Source of the DNA: Zhengitettix transpicula
Lineage: Eukaryota > Arthropoda > Insecta > Orthoptera > Tetrigidae
Reading direction: 5' to 3'
Assembly: GCA_037074705.1 (NCBI GenBank)
Contig: CM073590.1
Span: 208,240,746 to 208,304,745, forward strand
DNA: 64,000 bases
Under the pieces are notes generated by a model. It was not told where the DNA came from. It did no database searches and saw only the letters and a program-made list of their open reading frames with translations. A program made the position numbers and the translations under genes. How positions within the stretch are numbered: the first letter of the stretch is position 1; the number at the start of each line of letters is the position of its first letter. Of the stretch, positions 47,640 to 60,375 are shown piece after piece.

Positions 47640-50600
47640 TCCGACAATAATAAACTAGCAACCTTTCGAGTCTCCGCATTCTTGTGCCACACTGACTATT
47701 CTTTACAATGCTCTGGCCTCAAAGTTAAATAAAAATTGTTAAATAAAACTTACATTACCCATTGGTAATATACAATATATATAGATACATAAATATATAT
47801 AATATATTTATTTATTTTGGTGCTTAAAGAAAAATGTAACAGACCTTAGAACTGAATGAACTTCTTTTAAATTCTTCTAATGAACAGTTTGTGACACGGT
47901 ATGGAAATTTTATTTGATGAATCCTGTTGTAAAAATACTTAAATCTGTGAAAGGAATCTAAGGAGCTGCTTAGTTGTACAAAAACGTATTCCAAAGGTCT
48001 TAATTATTTTATTTAAATTTTACACCCGAGGGAAAAAACAAAGTTAGCCGAAACATACCATGGAGTGTTTTTAACGATAAACATGATTCTTTGCTGTTTT
48101 AAAAACTATTTTATTATTACAATCAAAAGAATTATATTTGATGTTCTTAGCGGTACAAAGTTTACCCATATGATAGATTCATTTGTAGATATAATTTACA
48201 AACCGCATTTGAATTACAATAATGTAAATCGTTACATCCCCGAGGATCAGAACTGCCCGTGATCACTCTACGATTTTCTGATTAAGAAATATGGCTATCT
48301 AAATAATAATAACAGTTACACGCGATTTTCTACGGAGATTGCGATTTCTCAACTATTTACTATTTACAGATCTATAATTGTTCTTCAATGGCATAATCCA
48401 CTAGTACACGAAATTCATTTTATTATGTTTTCTTTCTTGAAACTCAATTTAGGATTGTTCTTGAAGCATGTGCGAGCTGTCCTTGAAGCTTGGCGTCCTG
48501 TCACGTACTGACTGTCACCGGAAGAACACCCACGCACTGCCCACTTACCCAAACCCGTTTACAAATGTCTACCATTAGACATTTCTTGGCTGGGCGTGCC
48601 TTAGTTACGACTGAGGTGCTGATGAATTTATTCAAGGCTGACCATTCAGCTTTTAGTCTCATCGGATGGGGGACATGAAATTCCAATTCCAAGTGGTTCT
48701 AATCCCGTGTGAACATCCAATTACGAAAGGTATTTTGACGGAAACATGCTTAATCTGATTCTGGAGATCAGACCACGGTGACGTTGATTAGATTACATCA
48801 TTTCCTGCTGAATACAAAGCATTTTAATGGACGGAACTTGCGGGTATCGCATGATAATTGGAACCTAGTTGGATTTGTGAAAATATTTGTAGGAAAATTT
48901 CCGAATGTATGCAGTTGGCATCATTTTAGTGTCACACATACAGACTGATATAAAAAATAAAGAAATAAATTTCGTAACTATAACATAATTTCCCCTAAAA
49001 TGAAAATATAAGTGACCTTAAAACTGAAATTAAGAAGAGTTAATTTAATAATTTTTTTGTGGTTGCGTGTTCCTGAGAATCTTAATGTTATTTTCTTTAC
49101 CCTATCCTGACAGTACAGTGATAATTTTTTTTTGCTTAAGACAGTACATAGTTTGAATTCAGATGACTGTTTCCTTACATTTATTACATGATCACACGAT
49201 TTGAACATGAAACAAAAACTATTCTTACCACTTACACCTAATTATATAAAAATTCTTAGAAAAGTGAAAAAGTAATCACCTTTAACTTTTAAATGTAGTT
49301 ATGACGTTTATTATAAAAAATGGGTTGAAAACATGTATTTAAGGAATAAAATCATCGCAGTTCTTAAACTAACTTTTAACGTAACGAATAACTTACGGTT
49401 AATACCTATACTGAAAGGTAATTTAAATTTTCCTCACCAGTGATATAATAAGCCAAACTTCGGAAATTTTAATGCTTCTCAAGAAATTTTTTGTTTTTTT
49501 CGACATGTACCAGATTTTTTCTTACACAAATAAAAATTTACATTTCACAAGGAAGTTAAGTTTACTTATATTTCTCGGGTATTTTACCAATGAGTAATTT
49601 ATTATAGTCTCAGGATTAAATGAAAAAATTGCAATATTTACCTATAAATAAGTCAGAATACGCAGTGTTAGCCGCTCGAAAATGTTTTGAAATATATTTG
49701 AAAATGATTTAGTAGACTTTAATTCAGATCTACAGTATCCGTATATTTTGGCAACATATTCTGTAAATTGAGGACGGCTTTTAGTAAAGATTTTAAACAG
49801 CTGCTGTCCCTAGTCAACTTGCCACATAAATAGTAGCTCCTTGGTGAATGCCACACGCAACACTCATTTTGTACCGTCTGTTTATTTCATCCTGATTCAC
49901 ACTGGCATTCATATTTTGTGTGTGCATTACAAATAACCAAAAAATGTTACATATAATCTCCAAAATAATGTAGCATATAAAAAAGAACGATTAGCGAGCA
50001 TCGATTATGAATAATGAACGCACTGACAATTTAACTCTCACATAAAATAATTAAAATATTTTTACTTATACATCAGCTGCTGGTAAACACAATAATTTTC
50101 AAACATTACATACAGCTTTTCTCCCAGTTTTTTAATCTAAAGTATCTGTAGACTCCGCTAACACCTGGAAATTGATGGCATTTGATATCCTTCATCATGG
50201 ACTCAATCTTCTGAGTTCACTAATACATGATGAATTAACTTTTTTCATTCAGAAAAATTGAAAGTATTAAAGAAGGCGATAAAAATTATCTAAAGATTTG
50301 AAAACATATTTGATTCATGGTATCAACAATTTTGATGATATATTTCTTCACCTATGTTCGACTACTTGGAATTTAATTTTTTTACATTTACCCTAGAAAT
50401 AATTTCTTATTCACTATATAATATTCTGAAAATTAGGATTTAATTTTCTGAGTATACCTTTATGCGCCAATGGGGTATCAATAAATATGTAGCTGAAATT
50501 AACATTTATTAAAATATTCCGGCGATTTCTTTCAGAATTTTGGTTCGTAATGTGACAATAATTCGTTTATATATTATATTTGCAATCGATTATTTAAATT

Positions 50601-52220
50601 TTAGAATACATCAAATTAAACCAATTTGTTTACAATTATATTTTAATATTTCCTTTACAAATCTGATGACAATAAAATTCATTGTCAGCTAAGCGACACT
50701 TCTGGACTTACTAAAACCTTCAACAAAAAGAATTTTTTATTAAAAAAAAACATGAATCCAGATGTGCGTAGTTCACTTTCAGGTTGGTGACTGTAAGTGA
50801 TCCTCAATCGTTTCAATAAGACCTAACATCTACTTCAGCCTTTTTTATAACCCATTCACAGACTTTTATCTCAAGTCTGTCTAAAAATCTGAGGTATAGA
50901 GATTTTGTATTCTAAAATTTTAAATTTGCCTATAGCATTGAAATAAGCGCTCAAATAATTCTAAACTAGGTGTTTCTCAAATTTTATGGTATTTATAGGC
51001 CATTGAAGCTATCAGTTAAATTGCAATAAAATTATTTACTATGATTGCCTTGAAGTATAATCAATATCAATATCAATATCAATATCTGGAAATTCTTCGT
51101 AAACAACAAAAAAATTAAAAACTAACAATAATTGTATTGATTCCTTATTGTTTGTTTATCTTTCGTAGTTGATCTCTCTGTTAATGAGCAAAATAATTTC
51201 CTGTGGATTAATTTAATAAATATTAGGCGAAGAAATCTTAACCAGTCTAGTCTTATGTATTGGTTTTCGAAGTTATTGACATCGTTAGGCCAATATCTAC
51301 TCAAAACCATTTTCATTTCTCAGTCTGTTAGGACTACATTTGCTGAGCAGCTCCAAGAAAATAAAACAAATGCGAATAACACATCTCCCATACTTCAACT
51401 GGAAGTTGCACTCCCAGATGTCTATCTGGAATAGACCTGTAAGGTTAATGGATAGTCATGGAAGCACTTATTACGAGCACTGGTAGATCACAAATAAGAC
51501 CATCCATTCCCATCGGCAATGAACTTGGACTCTATATCTGTTCCTATCTTAATTGGCATGCAATTGCAGGGTCACTTCCTCAGGTTTAGGTGACGTGAGA
51601 ATTTAGAACGGCCACTCCTAGTCACGAACTGCCTCTCAGGTCACTCCGTCGCCGTCCTGGGTCACAGAACACGAGTCAACTTACGTTATTTCAGTTTCAG
51701 TAAATAATCGTCACGTCTCGACCATAATAATTGAAACGTCTGCATCCAGGCTGCGAAACTTACAGGCCTACCTGTCGCAATTAACTTTTAACAGAAACGC
51801 TGTTGCACAGTGACTATCAATATTAAAACTATTATGTGGTAGACCACATGGGAATATTAAATTAATACTACCAATAGATACAGCTTGTAATGTTTAATTA
51901 TACGTCTATTACAGTGGATTAGACTGAATCAAACAACAAAGTTTCCATTAACAATTTAGTTACATTAAGATTATTTAAATTTTCTAATATTTTTATTGCG
52001 TTTAATGATATTTTTTAGGGTTGTGGTCGATACTGAAATAATATCGTAATTAAAGCAATTGCACATGTTCGAATATAATGTTTTCGAATGCTAATATCGA
52101 TAAAGCGGAAGAAATGCACGCGGATTTTGATTTTTAGTTCATGTAACCCTCGACTCTCTTGACCTGCGAATGACGATGTTTATTTATTCTGTGTTTCTCG
52201 TAGGCTGTTTCCTCCTCTAC
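47640..52220. other. 4.6-kb stretch without a recognised gene
   Basis: AT-rich throughout, with GC-richer patches at 48470-48720 and 51340-51790. A (TCAATA)n hexamer run lies at 51061-51086. No reading frame has a domain I recognise. Confidence 0.4.
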
Positions 52221-52243
52221 TTATCTGACTAACCGTTGCGATG

Positions 52244-52540
52244 AGAAACCGAGGCACCTCGGCCAGTTTTGAGAGGTGTGTGATCCGGGAACGCAGACCT
52301 TGGGCATGTGGTTAGAGTTGTCCACTATTCCCATTGGAAAAGTCGGCCAGCTGCCTCCTAAACTGCTCGAGGCACGGAGAAAGGAATGCTGCGTCCTCAC
52401 AACAAACCCCTCTCCCGCTATCGGAAGAGCGTGGAGTAAGTACCAAGTGCCCGACCTACCTCATGCAGGTTTTGTAGGGTTTGTCCTGCATCACTATTAG
52501 GCAAATGCCGGGTAGGGTCCTTAAACCATAGCTCGTCACG
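52244..52540. repeat. Dispersed copy of the 487-bp repeat
   Basis: GAGGCACCTCGGCCAGTTTT, AAGTCGGCCAGCTGCCTCCT, AACCCCTCTCCCGCTATCGG and GGGTTTGTCCTGCATCACT match the array at 20326-21085 in the same order, with about 10-15% divergence by eye. Confidence 0.85.
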
Positions 52541-54274
52541 GTGAACGTGGTAGATCATCTGTACGTGAATATCATTATTCTCCTTCGCTTTAGATGACTT
52601 TACTCACAGGTCTGTCATCAAGGCAGGACAGCTCACGGCTCCACGAAGATTACAGCTCGTATTAATCGCTTTGTGTTAGAATTATTACATATAAAATGTT
52701 ACAGCATCCCAAACTAGTCCAAATTCCCAAAAAGAAGCAATGTGCCTTAACTGTCGGAGAAATACGTAAAAGATTTTTCCTCTCTGTGCCCTAAAAGGGC
52801 TCAAATTCAAGAGTAGACCCTCATGAATGCTTTTGTCAACAATTTATTTCAAAAGAATATTGCTTTAACAAATTCATTACTCTCCAAAACCATTAATTTT
52901 TTGATTTCCATTACTATTTCATCCAGATTTACGTTGGATGGTGAAAGCTGAGGGAATCTGAATTCGTGAAATCTATGAAAATCATATTGAAAGTAATTGA
53001 ATGATCTTTTACATTGGATTTTCACATTTTAAATATTTACTTTTAAATGTCCATTATAAAAATACATTAGAGAACTCATTCAACAGAATTTTTACTGTTT
53101 AAATAATAATTAATTCTAGTGAAACGTAGAAATTTTTGCCATAGTTCTATTTAAGTTTTTTCTTGTTTGAAATATTCGTGGTATTTTTCTAGAAAATCCT
53201 AAGTGTAGAACTTCAAGTGAAGAAGTGTTAAGCGATTATTTCAAATGGTGATAACAATTATAAATAAAATAGATTATAAATAAAATAGATAGGAATACGT
53301 TCCAAACTACAAATTGAATAGTAAAAAATTAAAGTACTAAAAATAATTCAAGTTTCATTAACTAATTACAAATGAATCTCGTTAGTAATGAAACCCATTT
53401 TGAAGAAAAATTTGCTGATATTAGCCGCCGACTCTTGTCATGAAGAAGGTTTCGTACATAAATTCTAAAATATAATAATTTTCTATTTTTTAGTTATTTT
53501 TTAAATTAAAACGTACCATTTTTATGTTGATATGTTTATGTTTGGTAGTGAGTAGAAATTGGATGAGTACTTATGATAGTTGTATTTATAAAGAAAAACA
53601 AAAACAGTCAAAAATGATAAAAAGGTATTAGGTAATTAAATGTTATTACCTGCTGGATAGTAAAGGGTTATTAATTAAGTTGTTAATCAAAAAGTGCCGG
53701 ATTTTAGCGTTAACTTATTTGAATACAGCATTACGTTATGTTCGAAATTGGATAATTTAAGACACGTAGCGGAATATTACCCCTTAACGTCCATTAAGTA
53801 GTTGTAGTTAACGCAGTTGCATTCGGGATTGAGTAACAGTGTGACTTGACGCGTTGAACTAACACTTCTGGCTGTTCGTTTCAGTAAACGAATGCTGATT
53901 GCTAAGAACGTAAAATCAGCTGTGAAAGGTTAAATGGTAATCGCCTGGCTCTCGGGGTAAATTTCCTCTGAAATTTATGTCCGCACAAGAGCCACACGTC
54001 AGCTACGAATGGCGAAATAAAGCATGCGAGACGATATCTATGGTAATCTGACCCCAGGGCGCTGGCGGTTTTCGAACCCAAGGCCAGCGGAGGGCGGGTC
54101 TGGCTGCAGCTATGTGGGACACATTCCCCGGCCAGCATCGGGACTTTGAAGCACGCTTCCTGCGGCCATTATTATAATTTTCAACTTTCATCCAAAACCT
54201 CTCGCCAAACACGGATATACTCATTAAAGTCTCAAAATTGACATCTCATCTGATTTTTTATCTCTACGCAAAAG

Positions 54275-54569
54275 ATTCTATACGGTTTAGTTATAATATT
54301 TAAGATACAATAATCAAATGGCGGACAAAATGAATTGACGATAGAAATTCCACACAAAGTTTCAGAAAACTTTTATTATAATTTAATTTCGATATTTTAT
54401 ATTTATCTTACTATATAATTATTACATATTATATGAGGGTTACTCTTGGTGATAAATTTTGTTAAGTTTCCAGAAACGTTGCGAGGTATTTATATGATCA
54501 CTTCATTTTGACTGTCACTTGGCTATTGTATCTTATTATTCTGTTTCAAGACTGACGTATTATATTTTA
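54275..54569. repeat. Foldback element, copy 8 (old copy)
   Basis: The left arm (TAAGATACAATAATCAAATG ... CACACAAAGTTTCAGAAAAC) and right arm (TTTCCAGAAACGTTGCGAGG ... GGCTATTGTATCTTATTATT) pair with many mismatches, and 90 bp of AT-rich sequence separates them. Confidence 0.75.
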
Positions 54570-54835
54570 ATTTCTTTAAGGTTTAGTTTCCTGTACACTG
54601 TGTTTTGTGTAAACCATGAACAATACTGTCAGAAAAATTACTGAAATGGTTTGAGATAAAGAGAAATTACATTTCATGCAAAATACACAGGAAATACTTG
54701 TTTGTTCAGATATTTTTATTTATATTAATTCGGTTCTCTTAAACATTTTAAATATATGAAATGTCAATAAAGACTGTAATACTATAGCACAATAATGGTG
54801 TTACGATGTGTGCTTCATAATTTATTTATATATAT

Positions 54836-55940
54836 TGTAATAATAATTAAAGGCAATTAGATAATTAATAATTGGAAATTTGTAGTAAATTGTTATCGGC
54901 GAGAATATAAACACAACAATGTACAGGCGGGCCTTTGTCGGAAAGCGTTTTAAAACTCCGGGCTCACGGAGGCAGTCGCGGGCAGATTTTCATTGAGTAA
55001 AGAGTGGTGTGGCACACAGAACTTCATCGAGTAAAGTTTTGACATAGAATTCGATCAAGTAAAGGTCGCAGGAAAGTTTTCAATAATAAAGCCACAGCTA
55101 GAAATTCAACAAGTAAAGACTGTTATAAAATTTCATCGAGTAGGAGTTGATAACATTCTGATTGACCATTAATCAGAACGAGAACTACAATATTTGCTGG
55201 AGAGGGGGGAGATACTTAATGCAGAGGTCCACAGGTGTTGTAAGGAGTAATCGTTCCAGTTGATAGATACAAAAGTTTTGGACACTGGTTTTGAAACAAA
55301 TTAAATTCTGTGAAATTATGGCTTGTTATATGTGATTAGTGTATAGTGCATAAAAGAGCCCAAACGAATGCCTGGTACCAGTAAAGCAACTGTAAGTAGA
55401 GAGAGAAATTTTATAAAAGTAATTTGTAAACGTTAAATAAGGATCAAATCGTCAGATTTCGGATTCACGTTCATTTTGTTGTTTAATTCTAATGTTGTAA
55501 AATTTGATTGTTATTTTGAATGTAAGAAAAGTTTTGTTCTTTATTTAAAAGGCCCAAATAAAAGACCCTGAGATGAGAGTAGATAAGTTTGTAAAACAGT
55601 AAGGGCACGAATGTAAATCAATCACGACAAGAAAATTTTGTTATTTTACTTTAAATAAATTAATTGTTTCTGAAGTTTAATTTTTGTAAATTATTTAACA
55701 TCCTTTCATTTGAAATTTTAATAAAATAAATTCATCCATTAATTAACCATTGATTTACTTAATTTCTTCTGAATTACTACATTTAGGCGTACCAACGTGA
55801 GGCAGAATTACTTTAAATTCATTCATAATTAATTAATTTAAAATTGTTTATTACAATTTGGCACCCTCAACGTGGGGAAGATTAAATGGTTAATTAATTT
55901 AAATAAATTTTGTTTGTTATTTAATGATTTAATTATTACA
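54836..55940 (+). mobile_element. LTR-like element D (1.1 kb, in a TA tract)
   Basis: Begins TGTAATAATTAAAGG after ATAT and ends TTAATTATTACA before ATAT. Contains GTAAGTAGAGAGAGAAAT, GTCAGATTTCGG and AAAGACCCTGAGATGA. The 3' region has two primer-site-like modules, TTAGGCGTACCAACGTGAGG at 55783-55802 and TTTGGCACCCTCAACGTGGG at 55857-55876, each directly after ATTACTACA or TTATTACA. No coding sequence. It shares its right TA tract with element E. Confidence 0.75.
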
Positions 55941-55941
55941 A

Positions 55942-55978
<37 letters not shown>

Positions 55979-55988
55979 ATATATATAT

Positions 55989-57001
55989 TGTGGTAATTAA
56001 AATGAAACATATAATTAATTTATAAACAAGATTTTTGGACTTAAATTGTCGGTTGCGTAAACATAAGATTTGTGTACAATAATATGGGGCTATAATGCTT
56101 TCTTGCTGTGTGCATTGTCGTGAAACATTGCTGGACGCGCGGAACTAGAGTGTGTGTTAGGAGTCAGGGGAGAGAGGAGAATTAAATCTGAAAAGCTTGA
56201 GTATAGTTTGGGAGCTCTAATGATAAAGTTATAAGAGCGTGTTTTCTTGGGAGTCACCAGGATTCAGAGCTGAATGTATTTGGTCAGACCTGGAGTGTGT
56301 TAGGAGTCGCCAGTTTCCAGTCTACAGTTCGCAATGGTCGTTTGATGTTGCGAGAGACATCAGTTAATTAGATGCTCAGATATATCAAGCTAGTGTGCAG
56401 TAAATGTTAAGTATGTAATGAGAGAACAGCAAAACAATTAGCGTGGTCAAATACAGGGAGCAGGAAGTGTTGTATGTGGAAATAATAACCACAAGTAAAT
56501 TCAGTGAAACATGGCCTGTATGTGAAAGTGTTAAACAATAATCGAGTGAGCACGAGCCCCTCTTTCGCACAGAAAAATGGTAATAAAAATTAAAGAATTT
56601 ATTATGTGTAAACCTAAATGTAAACAATATTGTCAGATTTCATATTTCACTGATTGTTTAAATTAAGAATTTCTCACTTTGTAAATTTATAATTGTCGTA
56701 ATATTCTTTATTGGAGGTCCGATAGTCGGCCCTGAAATCAAGCCGTGGCAATTTTTACCAACATGTAACATAATTTCAATGGTAATAATAATTTGTTTTA
56801 ATAAATTTACTTTGTTTAATATTTTAAACTCTGTTTTCATTTAAAATCCAATCATTTTAATTTTTAATTTCCTTATGTAAAATCTCATTTAATTTTGAAT
56901 ATTACTTTTAGTGCCTCAACTTGGGATTTAATTTAAAATTAATATTGTATTTACTACATTTTGTGCTCCAACATGAGGCTTATTTGAATCATTGAATTAC
57001 T

Positions 57002-57004
<3 letters not shown>
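55989..57004 (+). mobile_element. LTR-like element E (1.0 kb, in a TA tract)
   Basis: Begins TGTGGTAATTAAAATG after ATAT and ends GAATTACTACA before ATAT. Contains GGTCCGATAGTCGGCCCTG and AAGCCGTGGC, as in B and F. Two modules precede the end: TTAGTGCCTCAACTTGGGA at 56909-56926 and TTGTGCTCCAACATGAGGC at 56961-56979. No coding sequence. Confidence 0.75.
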
Positions 57005-57036
<32 letters not shown>

Positions 57037-57049
57037 CTACGAATCGTTA

Positions 57050-58100
57050 ATATAAACGATCTCAGTATAGATATATGTTTGATATAAAATATATAATATT
57101 GCCAAATTACTTTAGTTAAACACCAATTAAAATACAGTGGCAACATTCGAGAACGAATTGTCGGGGTTTCCATCGAGACTAGACAATTATTGCCCATTAT
57201 AACCCACTGAAATATATTTTACGCAATAATCTATAGAATTTTTATCATTACATAAGCTGGTTTTGGTACATCTGTATGTTTCATGCACCAGGATATCTGA
57301 ATTTCTGTTTCTAACGTTTATTTTGTTCGCTTTTCACAATGAAAATTAATGTTGTTGTTGTTATACAGAGGCGCGAGAAATTTCTTATCGGTACATACCA
57401 GTAATCCGTCGTATTGAAAATAAACGATCCGGAACTTGATTTTAACGACCTTACATAAAAACGGTTGAATAGTTTTTACAGAGCGGTAAAGTTCTCTATG
57501 ACTATCTTAAATTGTGAAATTTCAATCTTACCAATAAACTTTAATTTTTTATTTGTGTGTACTGTTAGGTAAGAAAAATTTTCGTTATCAAGAAGAGTTA
57601 AGAAGATAATTATAGATAAAGTAGATCAAGTAAAAAATACTAGTTACAAGAACATTGGTAGCACGATAAATAAAATATATACGGTCAAAGCTCTGGTTCA
57701 TAAGTAGCATATATTGTACTTAAACCAATGTCGCAAAAGCTAACCCTTACTTTAAAGAGTAATATTTTCAATCCCGCATGTTGAACGGGCACCCAGATAG
57801 TATTATATACATGTAGTCTAACAATACAAAAAATTAAAACAGTACTCTTGTAGTATTTTTATACGCGTTGAACATAAAAAGGCTTGTGATATTTTTAAAA
57901 GTGTCAAATTACACAAAGAAAAGTTACATACGTTTGCTTTTGTAGGTGAACATCTTTGGATATTTTGTTAGAAAACACAAAAGAAAAGTAATATAGCTCA
58001 ATATTATATTAGAAATATTTTTCTTTATTATAATGTTTTTAGTACCTTGGTACAAATGTAATAAAAAGCAGAAAAGAATCACTTTTAATATCTTGATAAT
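57050..58100. other. Stretch without a recognised gene
   Basis: AT-rich, with no recognisable frame, repeat or RNA gene. Confidence 0.35.
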
Positions 58101-58123
58101 AAAATGGGCAGTATATTTTCAGT

Positions 58124-58383
58124 ATATGTCCGCTGAAGGGAGTGTACGTCGAGCAGTGAGACGCTTTCAATGCAAGGAATTTCGCAGAAGCTCTAGGAAG
58201 AATAGGGCTATGCAAATAGAAACGTCTAATCTTTTGCTCGATTTACGCCCGCACATAGCGCGAATGTTACGAGTTTCTGCCGAGTCAGCATTCCTCTCAC
58301 CTTGGGAAACCCTGCTGGACGTCTGCGTGGAGAAAGGTTTCTTTGACTCTTTGCTAATGCCTGATTGTGTGGACACAAAATGA
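58124..58383 (+). other. Possible orphan exon or coding fragment
   Basis: After a TTTTCAG acceptor-like site (ending 58123), an open frame runs to TGA 58381-58383. It is clearly GC-richer than its flanks. It would encode an Arg-rich start (MSAEGSVRRAVRRFQCKEFR) and a Leu-rich end (SPWETLLDVCVEKGFFDSLL). I recognise no family, and the opposite strand is also open over the same interval. It could be a terminal exon, a pseudogene fragment or chance. Confidence 0.25.
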
Positions 58384-58389
58384 AACCAT

Positions 58390-60080
58390 GAAATTCAATT
58401 ATTACAATATGTCGTAGAACTGGAAGAGTATTTCGCGTTCTCTTGATTCTCCAAGATCATGTGGGGTCCAGACGTGTTTCTCATAACAGTGATAATTAAT
58501 CAACAGTTGAATATTACTCTGTTGTCGTAACAATGAATTACATAAAAATTATGGATTTAAACATTCCGAATTTTTTCGATTTACAAAATAATTTTTTTTA
58601 GTCATTTTGAAAATTATTTTATAATCGGCAGACTCATATTTGACATTAATGGTTTTAGTTAAATCGTACATTTACAGCGATAAAGTAAATATTAAAAACA
58701 CGAATCATAGAATTTGATATGTAAATAGTAACTTTTATTCCATAACAAAATATTTTAATATAAATATTATAGTAAAATAAAATTATGATATCCAGTCTAA
58801 GTATCCTTTTCATCTTGTCTAGATATTTTTTCCGTCAACTTTAAAATTGCCTTCGAAACTATAAATAATGGTTTATAAGTCAGATTAAGTTCATACCAAA
58901 TTTTCACTACAATAGCTACTATTGAATCTCACATATAGAAAAAACACCAAGTTTTTTTCCCTAATTTGTGACTTAGTTTGAACTTATTAGTAGTTAAAAG
59001 AAGTTGGGACCATACAAATTAATTTGTGTGATAAAAATGCTTTCAATGATGTTGAATTTTTCTATTAAGTACAAAGGTATTCCATTAGTAGATTACAATA
59101 ATATTTTATATGATAGAAAAATATTTAGAATAAAATTATAATGCATGATCATTGCGGTTATACCAGGCATGGTTGATACAATCAAATTAATAACAAAATT
59201 CATCATTATTTAAAATTACAAAATTTATTATTATGGTCTAATATCAAGTATCATCATGTTTCTCTGATGAAGTCCAATATTAGGGACGAATAGTACTATT
59301 TTTCTTAAATATAAATTTTAAAGATGAAAAACTCGGTCAAAGCCCTAACCTTTAAAAAGTTAAACGCTAACATTCCTGTTTTTTTTTTTATAAATATGGG
59401 ACGTTTTTATTTAATTTGGAATTTAGCGCAAACATTTAGCGGTTTACATGTAATTTTATGAGTCTTTATAACGTTTGTTCTACCAAATATAGGTATTATT
59501 TCGTCGCTCTAGTTCATTGTCTTCAATTGTAATGCGCAAAGTTTTTTCAGCCCAAAAATTTGAAATTAACGCGGCTGCCATCGCTCGACCAAGCCGATTT
59601 CCGTGGAGATGTTTCTTGCAGCTTCATCGTGGACCACGACTGTAAATTGAGCCCCGTGCGCAACTTCCGACCCAGTGACCTTCTCTAAACTGATGTTTTA
59701 GCGTGTCTGCGTGTCGATGACAACCCCGTTTCAGTCTCTGGGGAAATTAGCGTCCTTCAACCGTTGCGGTCGCAACGGAGGGTATATTGTTACAAGGGAG
59801 ACGTCTCATTGCCAAAAGTGTATTCGCGAGTCATCAAAGACCTTTTTTCAAGGAGAGGCGTGATATCAACTTGATAGTATTTCGCCATCAGCTGGGAAAC
59901 TTCTGCATTAGCGTCAGTTACAGGGAGCGCTGCTTTCCTTCTTCGCCATTAGCATGCTAAATCTGAAACTGCTATTAGGGCGTGTAGAGAGAAATAAATA
60001 GTAGGTTATAAAGATCTTCCAGACCTGAATCGATTAAATAAGACACAAACAAGTAAATAAGAAGCATTTAAGGTGGAGAC
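58390..60080. other. Stretch without a recognised gene
   Basis: Mostly AT-rich. At 59264-59295 (plus) CTGATGA-A-GTCC...GGAC-GAATAG resembles a hammerhead core with the GAAA box mutated to GAAT. 59560-59960 is GC-rich without an open frame. Confidence 0.4.
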
Positions 60081-60089
60081 TCACTATCA

Positions 60090-60190
60090 TCACGTCACGT
60101 ACTGTCACGTGACGTACCGACAATAATGTTGAAGCGTGACTGCAGTCTCAACAGCACTTTGATGTCACGTCACGCGGTTCACGGCCGGCA
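60090..60190. repeat. Cluster of CACGTCACGT / TGACGT palindromic motifs
   Basis: ATCACGTCACGT, GTCACGTGACGTAC and GTCACGTCACGCG occur within 100 bp and can pair with each other as an interrupted hairpin. They also contain CRE-like (TGACGT) and E-box (CACGTG) cores. It could be the end of a small inverted-repeat transposon or a regulatory cluster. Confidence 0.45.
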
Positions 60191-60375
60191 AAGTCTACTT
60201 TGACAACTGACAGCAGTGAGTAGCTCAGAGCATTTGTTCTTCAATATACCAGTCTACATCTGTGTAGCTATCAGCCGTACATCTCTTCCAAGAAAAGTAA
60301 ATCTAATACCGTTACGGAAATACAGAGTATTATTTCTGATTGAAGCAGCCTGTAGGTCTAAAATTAGAGACAGTA

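Noticed and set aside
53902..54224. GC-rich overlapping minus-strand frames
   Set aside because: They have no recognised domain; the GGTTCGAAAACC inside hints at a tRNA-like B box, but no other SINE feature could be drawn.
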